From: Silvanigrella paludirubra
Lineage (GTDB): Bacteria; Bdellovibrionota_B; Oligoflexia; Silvanigrellales; Silvanigrellaceae
Direction of reading: 5' to 3'
DNA: 64,000 bases
NCBI RefSeq assembly: GCF_009208775.1
Contig: NZ_WFLM01000003.1
Location: 163,374-227,373, forward strand
Both the position numbers and the translations under genes were made by a program. The notes under the pieces are model-generated. The model had not been told where the DNA came from. It ran no database searches and worked only from the letters and a program-made list of their open reading frames with translations. Positions 7,829 through 16,806 of the stretch are shown here, in pieces (positions within the stretch are counted from its first letter, which is position 1; the number at the start of each line of letters is the position of its first letter).

Positions 7829-8838
7829 ATTTTATGCCTATTTAAAAGAATAAAAGAGAGCATAGGAGCTCCTAAAATTGCTGTAAAAATGCCAACAGAT
7901 AGTTGAGCTGGTGAAAATAAAGACCTAGATAAAGTATCTGCATTTACTAGAACAATAGCACCTAAAATCATGCAAATAATTATTTCAAAATATGATGAAA
8001 ATCTATGAATTTTTCGAATGATATGTGGAATAATTAAACCAATAAAAGCAATAATTCCAGATGTTGATACTGCTAATGAAATAAGAATACAAATCATTAA
8101 AATTGAGTTGTTTCTTAATTTTACAGGATTTATTCCCATAGATTTTGCAAAATCATCTCCAAATAACATATAATCATAAAATTTTGATTTTTTTAGAATA
8201 TAGTATATTGGGTATATTGACAACGTAACTATAAATAATAAAGGATAAATTGATATTGGCTGTAAAGACCCCATTAAAAAATTATGAATTTCAGATAACT
8301 GTTCAGGCTTTGCAAGAGAAAATATCAACATTAATATAGATGAAAAAAAAGAATTAATAATAATTCCTATTACAGGAAAAATATAATCATCATTTAAGTT
8401 TTTTATATTTTTTCTAGCTAAAATTAAAATTATAAATGAAAACATACATCCAATAAATGCAAATATAGATTGTATTGGAAAAAGTATTGTTAAAGGAAGA
8501 CTCGAAATTATAGGCAAAGAATTAAAAATGAAAAATAAAGACGCAAAACACGAACCACCAGATGATATTCCTAAAATAAAAGGATCTGCTAATGGATTTC
8601 TTAACAGTTTTTGTAAAATATATCCACACAAAGCTAAAATAGCGCCTATAATTGCTGCTTGTATTAAACCATTCATTCTCAATTCTAAAATTTTTAGGTA
8701 TAAATCATTGTTAGTTTGAATTAAATTTGAACTAAAAATATTTATGTCTGTAGAACCAAAATAGATACTTAAAAATGAAGAAACTAAAAAAATTAAAATA
8801 TAGATAATAAAAATTTTAAAAGAAAAATCTTTTTTCAA
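7825..8838 (-). CDS. FecCD-family ABC permease (BtuC-like)
   Basis: The product has 337 residues with about ten membrane helices. It has family landmarks: an ILELRMNGLIQAAIIGAILALCGYILQ segment around residues 48-75, then LLRNPLADPFILGISSGGS, and near the C-terminus IAFIGLIIPHIIRKI. RNPLADPxxLGISSGA is the hallmark of the BtuC/FecCD/FhuB group. It dimerises to form the translocation pore and couples to the ATPase at 7088. The start lies two bases after the binding-protein stop. No TonB-dependent receptor is encoded nearby. Confidence 0.9.
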   Translation of the reverse strand: MKKDFSFKIFIIYILIFLVSSFLSIYFGSTDINIFSSNLIQTNNDLYLKILELRMNGLIQAAIIGAILALCGYILQKLLRNPLADPFILGISSGGSCFASLFFIFNSLPIISSLPLTILFPIQSIFAFIGCMFSFIILILARKNIKNLNDDYIFPVIGIIINSFFSSILMLIFSLAKPEQLSEIHNFLMGSLQPISIYPLLFIVTLSIYPIYYILKKSKFYDYMLFGDDFAKSMGINPVKLRNNSILMICILISLAVSTSGIIAFIGLIIPHIIRKIHRFSSYFEIIICMILGAIVLVNADTLSRSLFSPAQLSVGIFTAILGAPMLSFILLNRHKI

Positions 8839-8840
8839 TG

Positions 8841-9659
8841 TTATATACTTTCAATAAAATGAATTCCTTCAACAATTCGAGGTCCTGGTCTTACTAGAAC
8901 ATCTTTAGGTAATATTTCTATATCAATTTTTTTAGTATCTTCTCCATAAATTTGTTGGATTTTTTGTTTTTGTATTTCTAAACTTTCCTGTTTAGTTTTA
9001 CCTTCAATACCACCTACTAAAATCAAATCTGGTCTGTTTTTTAATAAAAATTCATTTGAAATTATAGGATACTTAATTACACTTTTTCCAACAATATTTT
9101 TAAGTCCTGATAGTTTAAATAATTCACCTAGCCAAGTTTCTTCACTTACGGAATAAATAGGATTAAATTGTAATATCAGTAAAAATGATTTATTTTTTTT
9201 CTTACCATTTGAAATTTTTTGCAAAGATTTTTCAATACTACTAGATAGCTCTTTTCCTTTTTCTGTTACTCCTAGGTTATTCGCAATAGTTTGAATTATT
9301 ATTGGTATATCGGTAGCTTTTTGAGGTTTTACTTGAACTATTTTTATTCCTTTTGTTTTTAGAGCATTTAATTTTTCCATTGGATTACCTTCAGTTGCTA
9401 AAATAATATTTGTTCCTGAAGAAATGATTCTTTCCATATTTGGATTATTAAAATTACCTACTTTATATACTTTTTTTGCTTGTTCTGGATAGTCACATAA
9501 AATTGTATTTCCAACTAATTGATTGCCAAGTCCAAGTGCATATACAATTTCTGTAAGATTAGGTGCTAATGAAACAATTTTTTGATTTTTATTTGCTGAT
9601 GCTTTTGAAATAATTATAAAATTAAAAAAAACAAAAATATAAATAAAAAATATTTTCAC
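8841..9659 (-). CDS. Periplasmic B12/iron-chelate binding protein (BtuF-like)
   Basis: The product has 272 residues with an N-terminal signal peptide (KIFFIYIFVFFNFIIISKASA). The mature part follows the BtuF pattern: KIVSLAPNLTEIVYALGLG, the strand-turn CDYPEQAKK, VGNFNNPNMERI and LALKTKGIKIV. The helical-backbone fold delivers ligand to the FecCD permease. The match to the SDYPPQAQK and LERI landmarks of BtuF makes cobalamin the best guess, but heme- and siderophore-binding relatives share them. The start is GTG, overlapping the rpoH stop as GTGA, so translation of the importer is coupled to that of the heat-shock sigma factor. Confidence 0.85.
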   Translation of the reverse strand: MKIFFIYIFVFFNFIIISKASANKNQKIVSLAPNLTEIVYALGLGNQLVGNTILCDYPEQAKKVYKVGNFNNPNMERIISSGTNIILATEGNPMEKLNALKTKGIKIVQVKPQKATDIPIIIQTIANNLGVTEKGKELSSSIEKSLQKISNGKKKNKSFLLILQFNPIYSVSEETWLGELFKLSGLKNIVGKSVIKYPIISNEFLLKNRPDLILVGGIEGKTKQESLEIQKQKIQQIYGEDTKKIDIEILPKDVLVRPGPRIVEGIHFIESI

Positions 9660-10870
9660 CGATTTATTCCTGCTGCAATAATTCTATCTTTAATTTTTTT
9701 TATAACTCGTGCTTCAAGCTGCCTTGCTCTTTCTCTAGTAATACCATATTTATCACCAACATCTTGAAGAGTAATAGGGTCATCAGACATAATTCTATTG
9801 TGAAAAATATATGCATCTCTTTCATTTAATTCTTTTTCAATAAATGAAACTTCTTTTCGTAATATTTTTAATAGTTGCTCTTTTTCATAAGTAACATCAG
9901 CTTCTTCGGAATCAGAAAATAACAAATCAACTTGTCTTGTATCATTATCTTCACCAACAGGAGTATCTAAAGAAACATCATTTTTAGTTAATCGTTGTTG
10001 CATTTCAACAACATCTTGTGGTTGTACACCAATTTTTTCAGCTAACAAATTAGCATCAAATTTTTGAGTTAAAGCATATAATTTTTCAGCTTCGCCTCTA
10101 AGTCTGAAAAATAATTTTCTTTGAGCATCGGTAGTTCCCATTCTTACAAGACTTTTATTGTCCATTAAAAATTTTAAAATATAAGCTCTAATCCACCATG
10201 CACTATATGTTGATAACTTAACACCTCTATAAGGATTAAAACGATTTACAGCTTGAACTAAACCTGCATTACCTTCTTGTATTAAATCTAATATTTGTGA
10301 ATAAGCTCTTCTATATTCCATAGCTATTTTCACTACAAGTCTTAAATTAGAGGTAACAAGACGATTTCTTGATTCAATATCATGCTCTTCATAAGCTTTT
10401 ATTGCGACTTCTTTTTCTTGCTCTCTTGTCATTAAGGAATATTTACGAAGTTCGGCAAGATATTTTTGTAAAGCGTTTGTAGTTATTAAACCATTTTCTT
10501 TAGCACCAATTTCAATTGTATCATCAAGGTCAACATCATCATCTTCATCGGACTCTTCTTCACGAAGGGCAGGAAGTATATCGCTGTCATCTAAAATAAC
10601 TTCGGTTTCAGAGTCTTTATAATTATCTATATCTATTATATCTTGTCGTTCTTTTGAAGATTCTTCTGTATAATCATCTTCATCTAAAACTTCTGCATCA
10701 AGTAGATCTGTTTTTTTTGATTTGGAGTTCAGATTTGTTTTTATATTGTTGTTTTTTAATTTCTGTTTGCTCTGTCCAGAAACTCGAACAAAAGATTTTT
10801 TATTTGTTTTATTTGAATCATCTGTTTGCTTTTCTTCGTCAGTTATCACAATCTCTTTCTTACGAGTCAT
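9656..10870 (-). CDS. rpoH: RNA polymerase sigma factor RpoH (sigma-32)
   Basis: The product is 404 residues from the ATG at 10870, which has GGGAG ten bases upstream; an in-frame TTG at 10900 is a poorer choice. Region 1.2/2 reads NALQKYLAELRKYSLMTREQE and continues to RFNPYRGVKLSTYSAWWIRAYIL. The RpoH box is present as AQRKLFFRLR, which separates it from RpoD and RpoS. The 4.2 helix-turn-helix is LQDVGDKYGITRERARQLE. The first 125 residues are an unusual basic-then-acidic extension (runs such as EESDEDDDVDLDD) not found in the 284-residue E. coli protein. It directs heat-shock transcription. Its start is 29 bases from the divergent lipid kinase gene. Confidence 0.93.
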   Translation of the reverse strand: MTRKKEIVITDEEKQTDDSNKTNKKSFVRVSGQSKQKLKNNNIKTNLNSKSKKTDLLDAEVLDEDDYTEESSKERQDIIDIDNYKDSETEVILDDSDILPALREEESDEDDDVDLDDTIEIGAKENGLITTNALQKYLAELRKYSLMTREQEKEVAIKAYEEHDIESRNRLVTSNLRLVVKIAMEYRRAYSQILDLIQEGNAGLVQAVNRFNPYRGVKLSTYSAWWIRAYILKFLMDNKSLVRMGTTDAQRKLFFRLRGEAEKLYALTQKFDANLLAEKIGVQPQDVVEMQQRLTKNDVSLDTPVGEDNDTRQVDLLFSDSEEADVTYEKEQLLKILRKEVSFIEKELNERDAYIFHNRIMSDDPITLQDVGDKYGITRERARQLEARVIKKIKDRIIAAGINR

Positions 10871-10899
10871 AGGGCTTACTCCCTGAAAAGGAATCCACA

Positions 10900-11883
10900 A
10901 TGCTCAGAGTCGGAATCATTTCCAACCCTTTTGCAAAAATTATCAAACATAATCCTGAGTACAATACGCGCCTCTGGTATACTTTGGCCAATTATGGGCA
11001 ACTTGAAGTCACTCGATCTATTGAACAACTAAATCAAGTTTGCCAAGAATTTAGTGCAAGAAAAATAAATCTTGTTGGAATTGTTGGCGGTGATGGAAGC
11101 ATTAGTTTAACACTTTCAGCCATATTAAAAGCTTATGGGCCTAATAATCTTCCAAAAATTCTTATCCTAAAAGGCGGAACAATCAATTTTTTAGCTAAAA
11201 ATTTAGGCATAAAAACAGAAGCTCTGACTTGCCTAGAAGATACATTAAAACTCATCAACACAAAACAAATCATGAATGAAGCTATTCTGAGTACCTTGTA
11301 TGTCAATGGGCGAATTGGATTTATCTTTGCAAACGGAGTAGCCACAGCTTTTCTTGAAGAGTTTTATAAAGATAAAACAAACTCATTTGGAGCCGCTCTC
11401 AAAATAGCTGGATATATTGCTGACGGCCTTTTAAAAGGTAAAATAAATGGGGAATTTCCACGATTAGTTAAACAGCAAAATATGAAAATAGAAACATCAC
11501 CTTCTCCAATTTGGCAGTCTATCCACAAACTTCATAACACACCTGATGAATTTAGTTTAGTATTTGCTTCAACAGTTCAAAAACTTCCACTTACCTCACA
11601 TTTTTTTAAAAAAGTAGAATTGGGCGATAATTTTGCAGAAATGATGGCTATTTCTGAAAAAGGAAGAAAACTTATAAAAGGAGCTATGAAGGCTTTTTTA
11701 GGCGGAGATATTTATAATTTTTCAAAAGTTCACTCTGTAAAATTCAAAAAAGCTATATTAACTTGCAATGATAGCACTCTTTATTCGTTAGATGGTGATC
11801 TTCTAAATTCAAATGATGGTAAAATTAACATTGAAATGGGACCAAATTTTGTGTTTTGCTCTCCTTACGTTATAGCTAAATAG
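10900..11883 (+). CDS. Diacylglycerol/lipid kinase family protein (DAGKc domain)
   Basis: The product has 327 residues. The DAGKc catalytic motif is clear: an N-terminal GIISNPFAK strand, then LVGIVGGDGSISLTLSAI, where GGDGS binds the nucleotide phosphates. After it comes a LKGGTINFLAKNL segment equivalent to the family's P-x-GTxNDxA loop. The C-terminal part is the beta-sandwich of the YegS/DgkB group (ending SLDGDLL). Substrates in this family include diacylglycerol, ceramide and sphingoid bases; none can be assigned here. AAGGA is eight bases before the ATG. It heads a long plus-strand run. Confidence 0.82.
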   Translation: MLRVGIISNPFAKIIKHNPEYNTRLWYTLANYGQLEVTRSIEQLNQVCQEFSARKINLVGIVGGDGSISLTLSAILKAYGPNNLPKILILKGGTINFLAKNLGIKTEALTCLEDTLKLINTKQIMNEAILSTLYVNGRIGFIFANGVATAFLEEFYKDKTNSFGAALKIAGYIADGLLKGKINGEFPRLVKQQNMKIETSPSPIWQSIHKLHNTPDEFSLVFASTVQKLPLTSHFFKKVELGDNFAEMMAISEKGRKLIKGAMKAFLGGDIYNFSKVHSVKFKKAILTCNDSTLYSLDGDLLNSNDGKINIEMGPNFVFCSPYVIAK

Positions 11884-11909
11884 GCTTATTTAGTTAAAAA
11901 AGGGTTTTT

Positions 11910-12671
11910 ATGACAGTGAAAGAAAAAAGAGAAAAAGAAGAAAGTAAGGAAGAAAAGAAAAATCTTGATTCTAAACGCAGCTTTTCTATTCGCGAAATGG
12001 AAATCCAAGATTTAGCTGAAGCTTATAACTTAGGTGAAACATGCTTTAGAGCAGATTTATGGCCAATGTTATACAGAGGCTGGGATGAATATGAAGTCAC
12101 AAGTATGTTTAATACAGATGGTGATTATTGCCTTGTTGCAGAAAATGATGATTTTCAAAAAGGTGAAGATCCTGAAGATGAACGTATTGTTGGCTTTGTT
12201 TTAGGAACAGTAATGTCTAAACCAGGAACCGCCTGGAGCTATGGATATATTGTTTGGTTATGTGCACACCCAAATTGGCAAAGAGAAGGTGTAGCAAGCA
12301 AACTTATTGATAAAGTAGTTGAAGCATTTGTAGAAAATGAAGGTGTTCGTATTATAATGGCTGATACAGATCCAAGCAATAATAGAGCAGTTCAATTTTT
12401 TAAGAAAAAGGGATTTGATCAAGAACACCAACATGTATTTTTGACTTCAAATATTGAAAACAACCCTCTTTATTCTAATTTACTTCATAAATCGAGAGCT
12501 GCTGCATTAGAGGAACAATATTTAAAAAAAATAAGAAGATTAGCTATTGGTTCTTCTGGCCTTGCGGCTATTAAAAATCTGAAAAGAAAAAATATTAATA
12601 GTAAAAATGAGAGTAATAAAAATGTTACCCCAAAGCGTAATAAGAAAAAATCTAAAAAGAAAAAAAAATAA
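11910..12671 (+). CDS. GNAT acetyltransferase with Lys-rich tail
   Basis: The product has 253 residues. A charged N-terminus (KEKREKEESKEEKK) precedes a GNAT domain (about 25-180) with SIREMEIQDL and with AHPNWQREGVASKLIDKVVEA, the acetyl-CoA binding Q-R-E-G-V-A loop. ADTDPSNNRAVQFFKKKGF is the RimI-style C-terminal motif. The last 50 residues are almost only Lys, Asn and Arg, ending in a run of lysines, which suggests RNA or ribosome contact. RimI-like protein N-acetylation is a reasonable guess. GGG lies eight bases before the ATG; the gap from the lipid kinase is 26 bases. Confidence 0.82.
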   Translation: MTVKEKREKEESKEEKKNLDSKRSFSIREMEIQDLAEAYNLGETCFRADLWPMLYRGWDEYEVTSMFNTDGDYCLVAENDDFQKGEDPEDERIVGFVLGTVMSKPGTAWSYGYIVWLCAHPNWQREGVASKLIDKVVEAFVENEGVRIIMADTDPSNNRAVQFFKKKGFDQEHQHVFLTSNIENNPLYSNLLHKSRAAALEEQYLKKIRRLAIGSSGLAAIKNLKRKNINSKNESNKNVTPKRNKKKSKKKKK

Positions 12672-12713
12672 AGTAACATCTTGCTCTGCATTTATAAAAG
12701 GATAATTTCAATT

Positions 12714-15056
12714 ATGCATAATCAAACAGGGACTCCTGATCTCACTCTTTTAAATAAAGCCCAATATGATGCATGCACACACAAAGATGGTCCTGCAGTT
12801 GTTTATGCTGGTGCAGGTAGTGGAAAAACAAGAGTAATTTGCTCAAGAATTGGCTGGTTAATAACAGAACAAGGCGTTCCTCCATCTTCCATTTTAGCAG
12901 TAACTTTTACAAATAAAGCCGCTAAAGAAATGAAAGAAAGAATTGAAAGCTATATCGGTGGACAAAAATCAAAAAACATTATTGTTTCAACTTTTCACGC
13001 TTTTTGTGCAAGATTTCTTCGAATTTATTCTCATGAAGCCGGCTATCAACCTGGTTTTACAATATATGACGATAATGATCAAAAAAGTTTATTAAAAGAT
13101 ATTTTAAAACAATTAAATGTTCCAGATAAACTTCTTTCATTAAATACTGTTAAATCTAAAATTGATAAAATTAAAAATCAAGGACATACTCCTGAAGAAT
13201 ATTTACAAGAAATAAAAAATAATAAAGATTATACGATAAAAGAAGAAAGAAACCAGCTTAGAAATTTTGGTGAACATTACGATCCTGAACTTATACAAAA
13301 AGTTTATGAACTATACCAAAGACAAATGAAGCAACAAAATGCAATGGATTTTAATGATTTATTATTAATTATGTATAAATTATTAGAAAACAACCCAAAT
13401 GTTCTAGCTTCATTACAAAATCGTTTTCGCTACTTTTTAATTGATGAATTTCAAGACACAAATCCAATACAATTTAAATTAATTCGTATTTTAAGCTCAA
13501 AAACTAAAAATTTATTTATTGTTGGTGACGATGATCAAAGTATTTATTCTTGGCGAGGGGCTGAGCCTTCTTTTATTTTAAATTTTGATAAAGAAAATGA
13601 AAATACAAAAGTTTATAAACTTGAAGAAAACTATAGAAGTTCAAATACCATTATTGGCGCAGCTACAGGAGTAATTAAAAATAATTATAAAAGAGCCGAT
13701 AAATCTATTTTTACTCAAAAAACAAATGGTTCAAAAATTAAGTTTAAATCCTGTGATGATTCTTATTCTGAATCTCGTTTTATTGCTAATGAAATATATT
13801 CTGCCATTCAAAATGATGAAAAATTTTCCGATTTTTGTATTTTATATAGAACAAATGCGCAAAGCCGTTCTTTAGAAGACGAACTTAGAAGACGCATGAT
13901 GCCATATATTATTTATGGCTCTGTTCGTTTTTATGAACGTGCCGAAATTAAAATTCTGCTTGCTTATTTAAAATTAATTATAAATCCAACAGATGAAGCG
14001 TCCTTTCAAAAAGTAATAAATACTCCTAGACGTGGTTTTGGAGATAAAGCTTTACAAAATTTAAAAGATCTTTCCTTAAGTAGAAATGAAACACTATTAA
14101 AAACAATGACAGAAATTGTATATGGAACTATTGAAAACGAAATATCGAGATCTATTTCAGGAATAAAAGAATTTATTATGAGCTACCAAAAATGGCGAAA
14201 TAATATAAATGAACATAATAAGCCCTCTCAAATTTTAGCAGACATAATTTCAGATATTAAATTTGAAGCTTATTTAAAAACAACACATCCTGAAGATTTT
14301 GATGAAAGATGGCTTAACGTTATTGAGTTAAGAAACGCGATTATTGAATTTGAAAATTTTGAATATGATGAAGAATTTATTCAAAATGAAAAACCTTTTA
14401 CAGGAATAGAAAAATTATCTCGTTTTATTGAACAGGCAATGCTTACTATTGAACCAACAGTTGTAAATGTTCAACAAGGTACTGCAAATGCAATTACATT
14501 AATGACAATACACTCTGCAAAAGGTTTAGAGTTTCCAAATGTCATTATTGCAGGACTAGAAGAAGGAGTTCTTCCACATCAAAACTCTCTAGATTCTCCT
14601 GAAGCAATTGAAGAAGAGCGTCGCTTAATGTATGTTGCTATTACTAGAGCAAAAAATAAGTTAACAATTACTAATTGCAAAAGAAATAGATACAAAGATT
14701 TTTTACCCGCTCAAGAAAGCAGATTTATTTCTGAAATTCCTTTTGAATTTATAGATCAAATTGATACTATTAATAAAAATGTAAAAAAAGAATTTGGTAA
14801 AATAAATGCTGAAAATAAATTTATAGATAAACCTCGAATATTTAAAGGTGACGATCTTCTTCAAAAAGAAACAAATCACTCAAATGAAGACACTCCTACC
14901 TGGAGAAAAGGACAAAGAGTAAATCATAAAGTATTTGGTGAAGGCATCATTCGAGAAATAGAAAAAAGTTCTCAAGGTTATAGACTAAAAATTAAATTTG
15001 AAAGAAGTAGTGTAGGTGAAAAAACATTAATACATACTTATGTTAATCCTATATAG
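12714..15056 (+). CDS. uvrD: ATP-dependent DNA helicase UvrD/PcrA
   Basis: The product has 780 residues and is a superfamily 1A helicase with all motifs in order: Q-motif LNKAQYDA, motif I GAGSGKT (33-39), Ia VTFTNKAAKEM, II DEFQDTNPIQ, III GDDDQSIYSWRGA, IV EENYRSS, V TIHSAKGLEFPNVI and VI RRLMYVAITRAK. The C-terminal segment GQRVNHKVFGEGIIREIE is the Tudor-like tail of PcrA/UvrD that binds RNA polymerase. It unwinds DNA 3'-5' in nucleotide-excision and mismatch repair. I chose the ATG at 12714 (AAGGA 9 bases upstream) over one at 12681. Confidence 0.96.
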   Translation: MHNQTGTPDLTLLNKAQYDACTHKDGPAVVYAGAGSGKTRVICSRIGWLITEQGVPPSSILAVTFTNKAAKEMKERIESYIGGQKSKNIIVSTFHAFCARFLRIYSHEAGYQPGFTIYDDNDQKSLLKDILKQLNVPDKLLSLNTVKSKIDKIKNQGHTPEEYLQEIKNNKDYTIKEERNQLRNFGEHYDPELIQKVYELYQRQMKQQNAMDFNDLLLIMYKLLENNPNVLASLQNRFRYFLIDEFQDTNPIQFKLIRILSSKTKNLFIVGDDDQSIYSWRGAEPSFILNFDKENENTKVYKLEENYRSSNTIIGAATGVIKNNYKRADKSIFTQKTNGSKIKFKSCDDSYSESRFIANEIYSAIQNDEKFSDFCILYRTNAQSRSLEDELRRRMMPYIIYGSVRFYERAEIKILLAYLKLIINPTDEASFQKVINTPRRGFGDKALQNLKDLSLSRNETLLKTMTEIVYGTIENEISRSISGIKEFIMSYQKWRNNINEHNKPSQILADIISDIKFEAYLKTTHPEDFDERWLNVIELRNAIIEFENFEYDEEFIQNEKPFTGIEKLSRFIEQAMLTIEPTVVNVQQGTANAITLMTIHSAKGLEFPNVIIAGLEEGVLPHQNSLDSPEAIEEERRLMYVAITRAKNKLTITNCKRNRYKDFLPAQESRFISEIPFEFIDQIDTINKNVKKEFGKINAENKFIDKPRIFKGDDLLQKETNHSNEDTPTWRKGQRVNHKVFGEGIIREIEKSSQGYRLKIKFERSSVGEKTLIHTYVNPI

Positions 15057-15083
15057 AATTTTATTATTGAATAAGGTTACAAA

Positions 15084-15755
15084 ATGAAAAAAGAAATCAA
15101 AGTTTCTCCCTCTATTGCAGCTGCTAATCTGATGAAATTGGAAGAAGAAGTTAAAAAACTCGAGTCTAGTGGCGCAGATAGTATTCATTTTGATGTAATG
15201 GATGGTCATTTTGTACCACTATTAACCATTGGTGTTCCATTTATTGAGCAAATGAGAAAAATAACAAAAATGCCTATTGATGTGCATATTATGGTAACAA
15301 ACCCAGATCATGTATTTCAAGATTATTTAGATGCAGGGGCAGACGTTTTATCTTTTCATCAAGAAGTATCATTACACCCACATCGCATTTGTATGAAAAT
15401 AAAAGATGCAGGAAAAAAAGCTGGTATTGCTTTAAATCCATCAACCCATTGGAATACAATTGAATATTTACTTCCTATTCTTGATCAAGTAACAATTATG
15501 TCTGTTAATCCTGGTTTTTCAAGACAATCTCACATACCTATAGTTCATAAAAAAATTCATGAACTTTCAAAATTTAGAAAAGAAAATAACTTAAATTTTG
15601 AAATTATGGTTGATGGTGGGGTAAATGCAGAAAATGTTATGACATTGAAACAATTAGGTACAGATATTGTAGTCGCAGGTGGTGCTGTATTTAATTTTGA
15701 AAATTACTCAGAAGCTATTCAAAAAATTAAAAAAGCATCTTTAAAAAATGCATAA
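15084..15755 (+). CDS. rpe: Ribulose-phosphate 3-epimerase
   Basis: The product has 223 residues and is a TIM barrel that interconverts ribulose 5-phosphate and xylulose 5-phosphate in the pentose phosphate pathway. Visible family marks are VSPSIAAANLMKL, HFDVMDGHFVP (metal-binding His and catalytic Asp), PIDVHIMV, SVNPGFSRQ and the second catalytic Asp in MVDGGVNAEN. Length and motifs are normal. A ribosome site (AAGG) lies nine bases before the ATG, 27 bases after uvrD. It probably belongs to the uvrD-to-oppF transcript. Confidence 0.96.
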   Translation: MKKEIKVSPSIAAANLMKLEEEVKKLESSGADSIHFDVMDGHFVPLLTIGVPFIEQMRKITKMPIDVHIMVTNPDHVFQDYLDAGADVLSFHQEVSLHPHRICMKIKDAGKKAGIALNPSTHWNTIEYLLPILDQVTIMSVNPGFSRQSHIPIVHKKIHELSKFRKENNLNFEIMVDGGVNAENVMTLKQLGTDIVVAGGAVFNFENYSEAIQKIKKASLKNA

Positions 15756-15800
15756 ATAAATTGATTTAAATAATTTTAACTTTATTAAAGAAGATTAAAT

Positions 15801-16805
15801 ATGATACCTAAATTTTACGATCCAATATCTGATGAACTTATTTCTTTAGAAAAAAAACTTGTTGAGTATTTACTAACTCCAAATGAGCCTACTAATCAAG
15901 TTTTATCCCATATTTTTTCTTCAGGTGGAAAAAGAATAAGACCTGCTATTTTTCTTTTATGCTCTAAATTAATTGGTTATAATGGAGAAAATAAATTTCC
16001 AATAGCTTCTGTATGTGAATATATTCATACAGCTAGTTTATTACATGATGACGTTATTGATAACTCAACATTAAGAAGAAATAAACCAACTGTTAATTCT
16101 GTTTGGGGAGATGAAACCGCAGTTTTGTCTGGTGATCTTATTTATTCAGCAGCATGTAGACTCATGGTTAAAACAAAGAGTTTAGAATTAATAGATGATT
16201 TTGCTGAATGTATTCGATTTATGAGTGAAAGTGAACTTTTTCAATTAGAGCTTTTGTGGAAACCAAATACAACAATAGATCAATACGAAAGAGTTATTGC
16301 AGGAAAAACAGCAGTTCTTTTTCAAGCAAGTGCAAAAACACCTTGCTATCTTAAAGAAACAAACACTCAAATTTCAAATTATTTTGCAGAATATGGTAGA
16401 AATTTAGGTTATGCATTTCAAATATTTGATGATTGCTTAGACTATGAAGGAAAACAATCTATCTTAGGGAAGCCAGTTTTAACCGATTTGCTTGAAGGTA
16501 AAATTACATTACCGCTAATTTACTCTATAAACTCTCAGCACAATTCTAAAACTAAATTAATTGAGCTAGTGAATTCAATTATTGAAACAGGTGAAACCTC
16601 AGAGCAAAATAAACAAATTCTTTTGAGCTATGTTATTGAAACAGAAGGATTAGAAAAATCATATAAAACAGCTGAAGAATATTCAAAAAAAGCAAGAGAT
16701 GCTCTTAATAAAATAGAAAAAGAATTAAAATTAAATACAGAACAAATTCATGCACTAGAAGCACTTCGTGAAATAACGTATTTCGTTCTGAACAGAAAGA
16801 ATTAA
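15801..16805 (+). CDS. ispB: All-trans polyprenyl diphosphate synthase (IspB-like)
   Basis: The product has 334 residues with the two aspartate-rich motifs of trans-prenyltransferases. The first is LLHDDVIDNSTLRR (DDxxD) and the second is FQIFDDCLDYEG. The Lys/Arg pair GGKRIRPAIFLL binds the isopentenyl diphosphate. It extends farnesyl or geranylgeranyl diphosphate to the long side chain of a respiratory quinone. The chain length cannot be read reliably, so octaprenyl versus heptaprenyl is open. It is flanked by rpe and an M16 protease with gaps of 45 and one base. Confidence 0.9.
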   Translation: MIPKFYDPISDELISLEKKLVEYLLTPNEPTNQVLSHIFSSGGKRIRPAIFLLCSKLIGYNGENKFPIASVCEYIHTASLLHDDVIDNSTLRRNKPTVNSVWGDETAVLSGDLIYSAACRLMVKTKSLELIDDFAECIRFMSESELFQLELLWKPNTTIDQYERVIAGKTAVLFQASAKTPCYLKETNTQISNYFAEYGRNLGYAFQIFDDCLDYEGKQSILGKPVLTDLLEGKITLPLIYSINSQHNSKTKLIELVNSIIETGETSEQNKQILLSYVIETEGLEKSYKTAEEYSKKARDALNKIEKELKLNTEQIHALEALREITYFVLNRKN

Positions 16806-16806
16806 A

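Noticed and set aside
10871-10900. TTG start at 10900 for RpoH
   Set aside because: The ATG at 10870 has a GGGAG site at good distance, while the TTG would overlap the lipid-kinase start and its ribosome site region.
12485-12691. A minus-strand frame of 68 residues rich in Phe and Leu
   Set aside because: It is the complement of the Lys-rich tail of the acetyltransferase gene and has no ribosome site.
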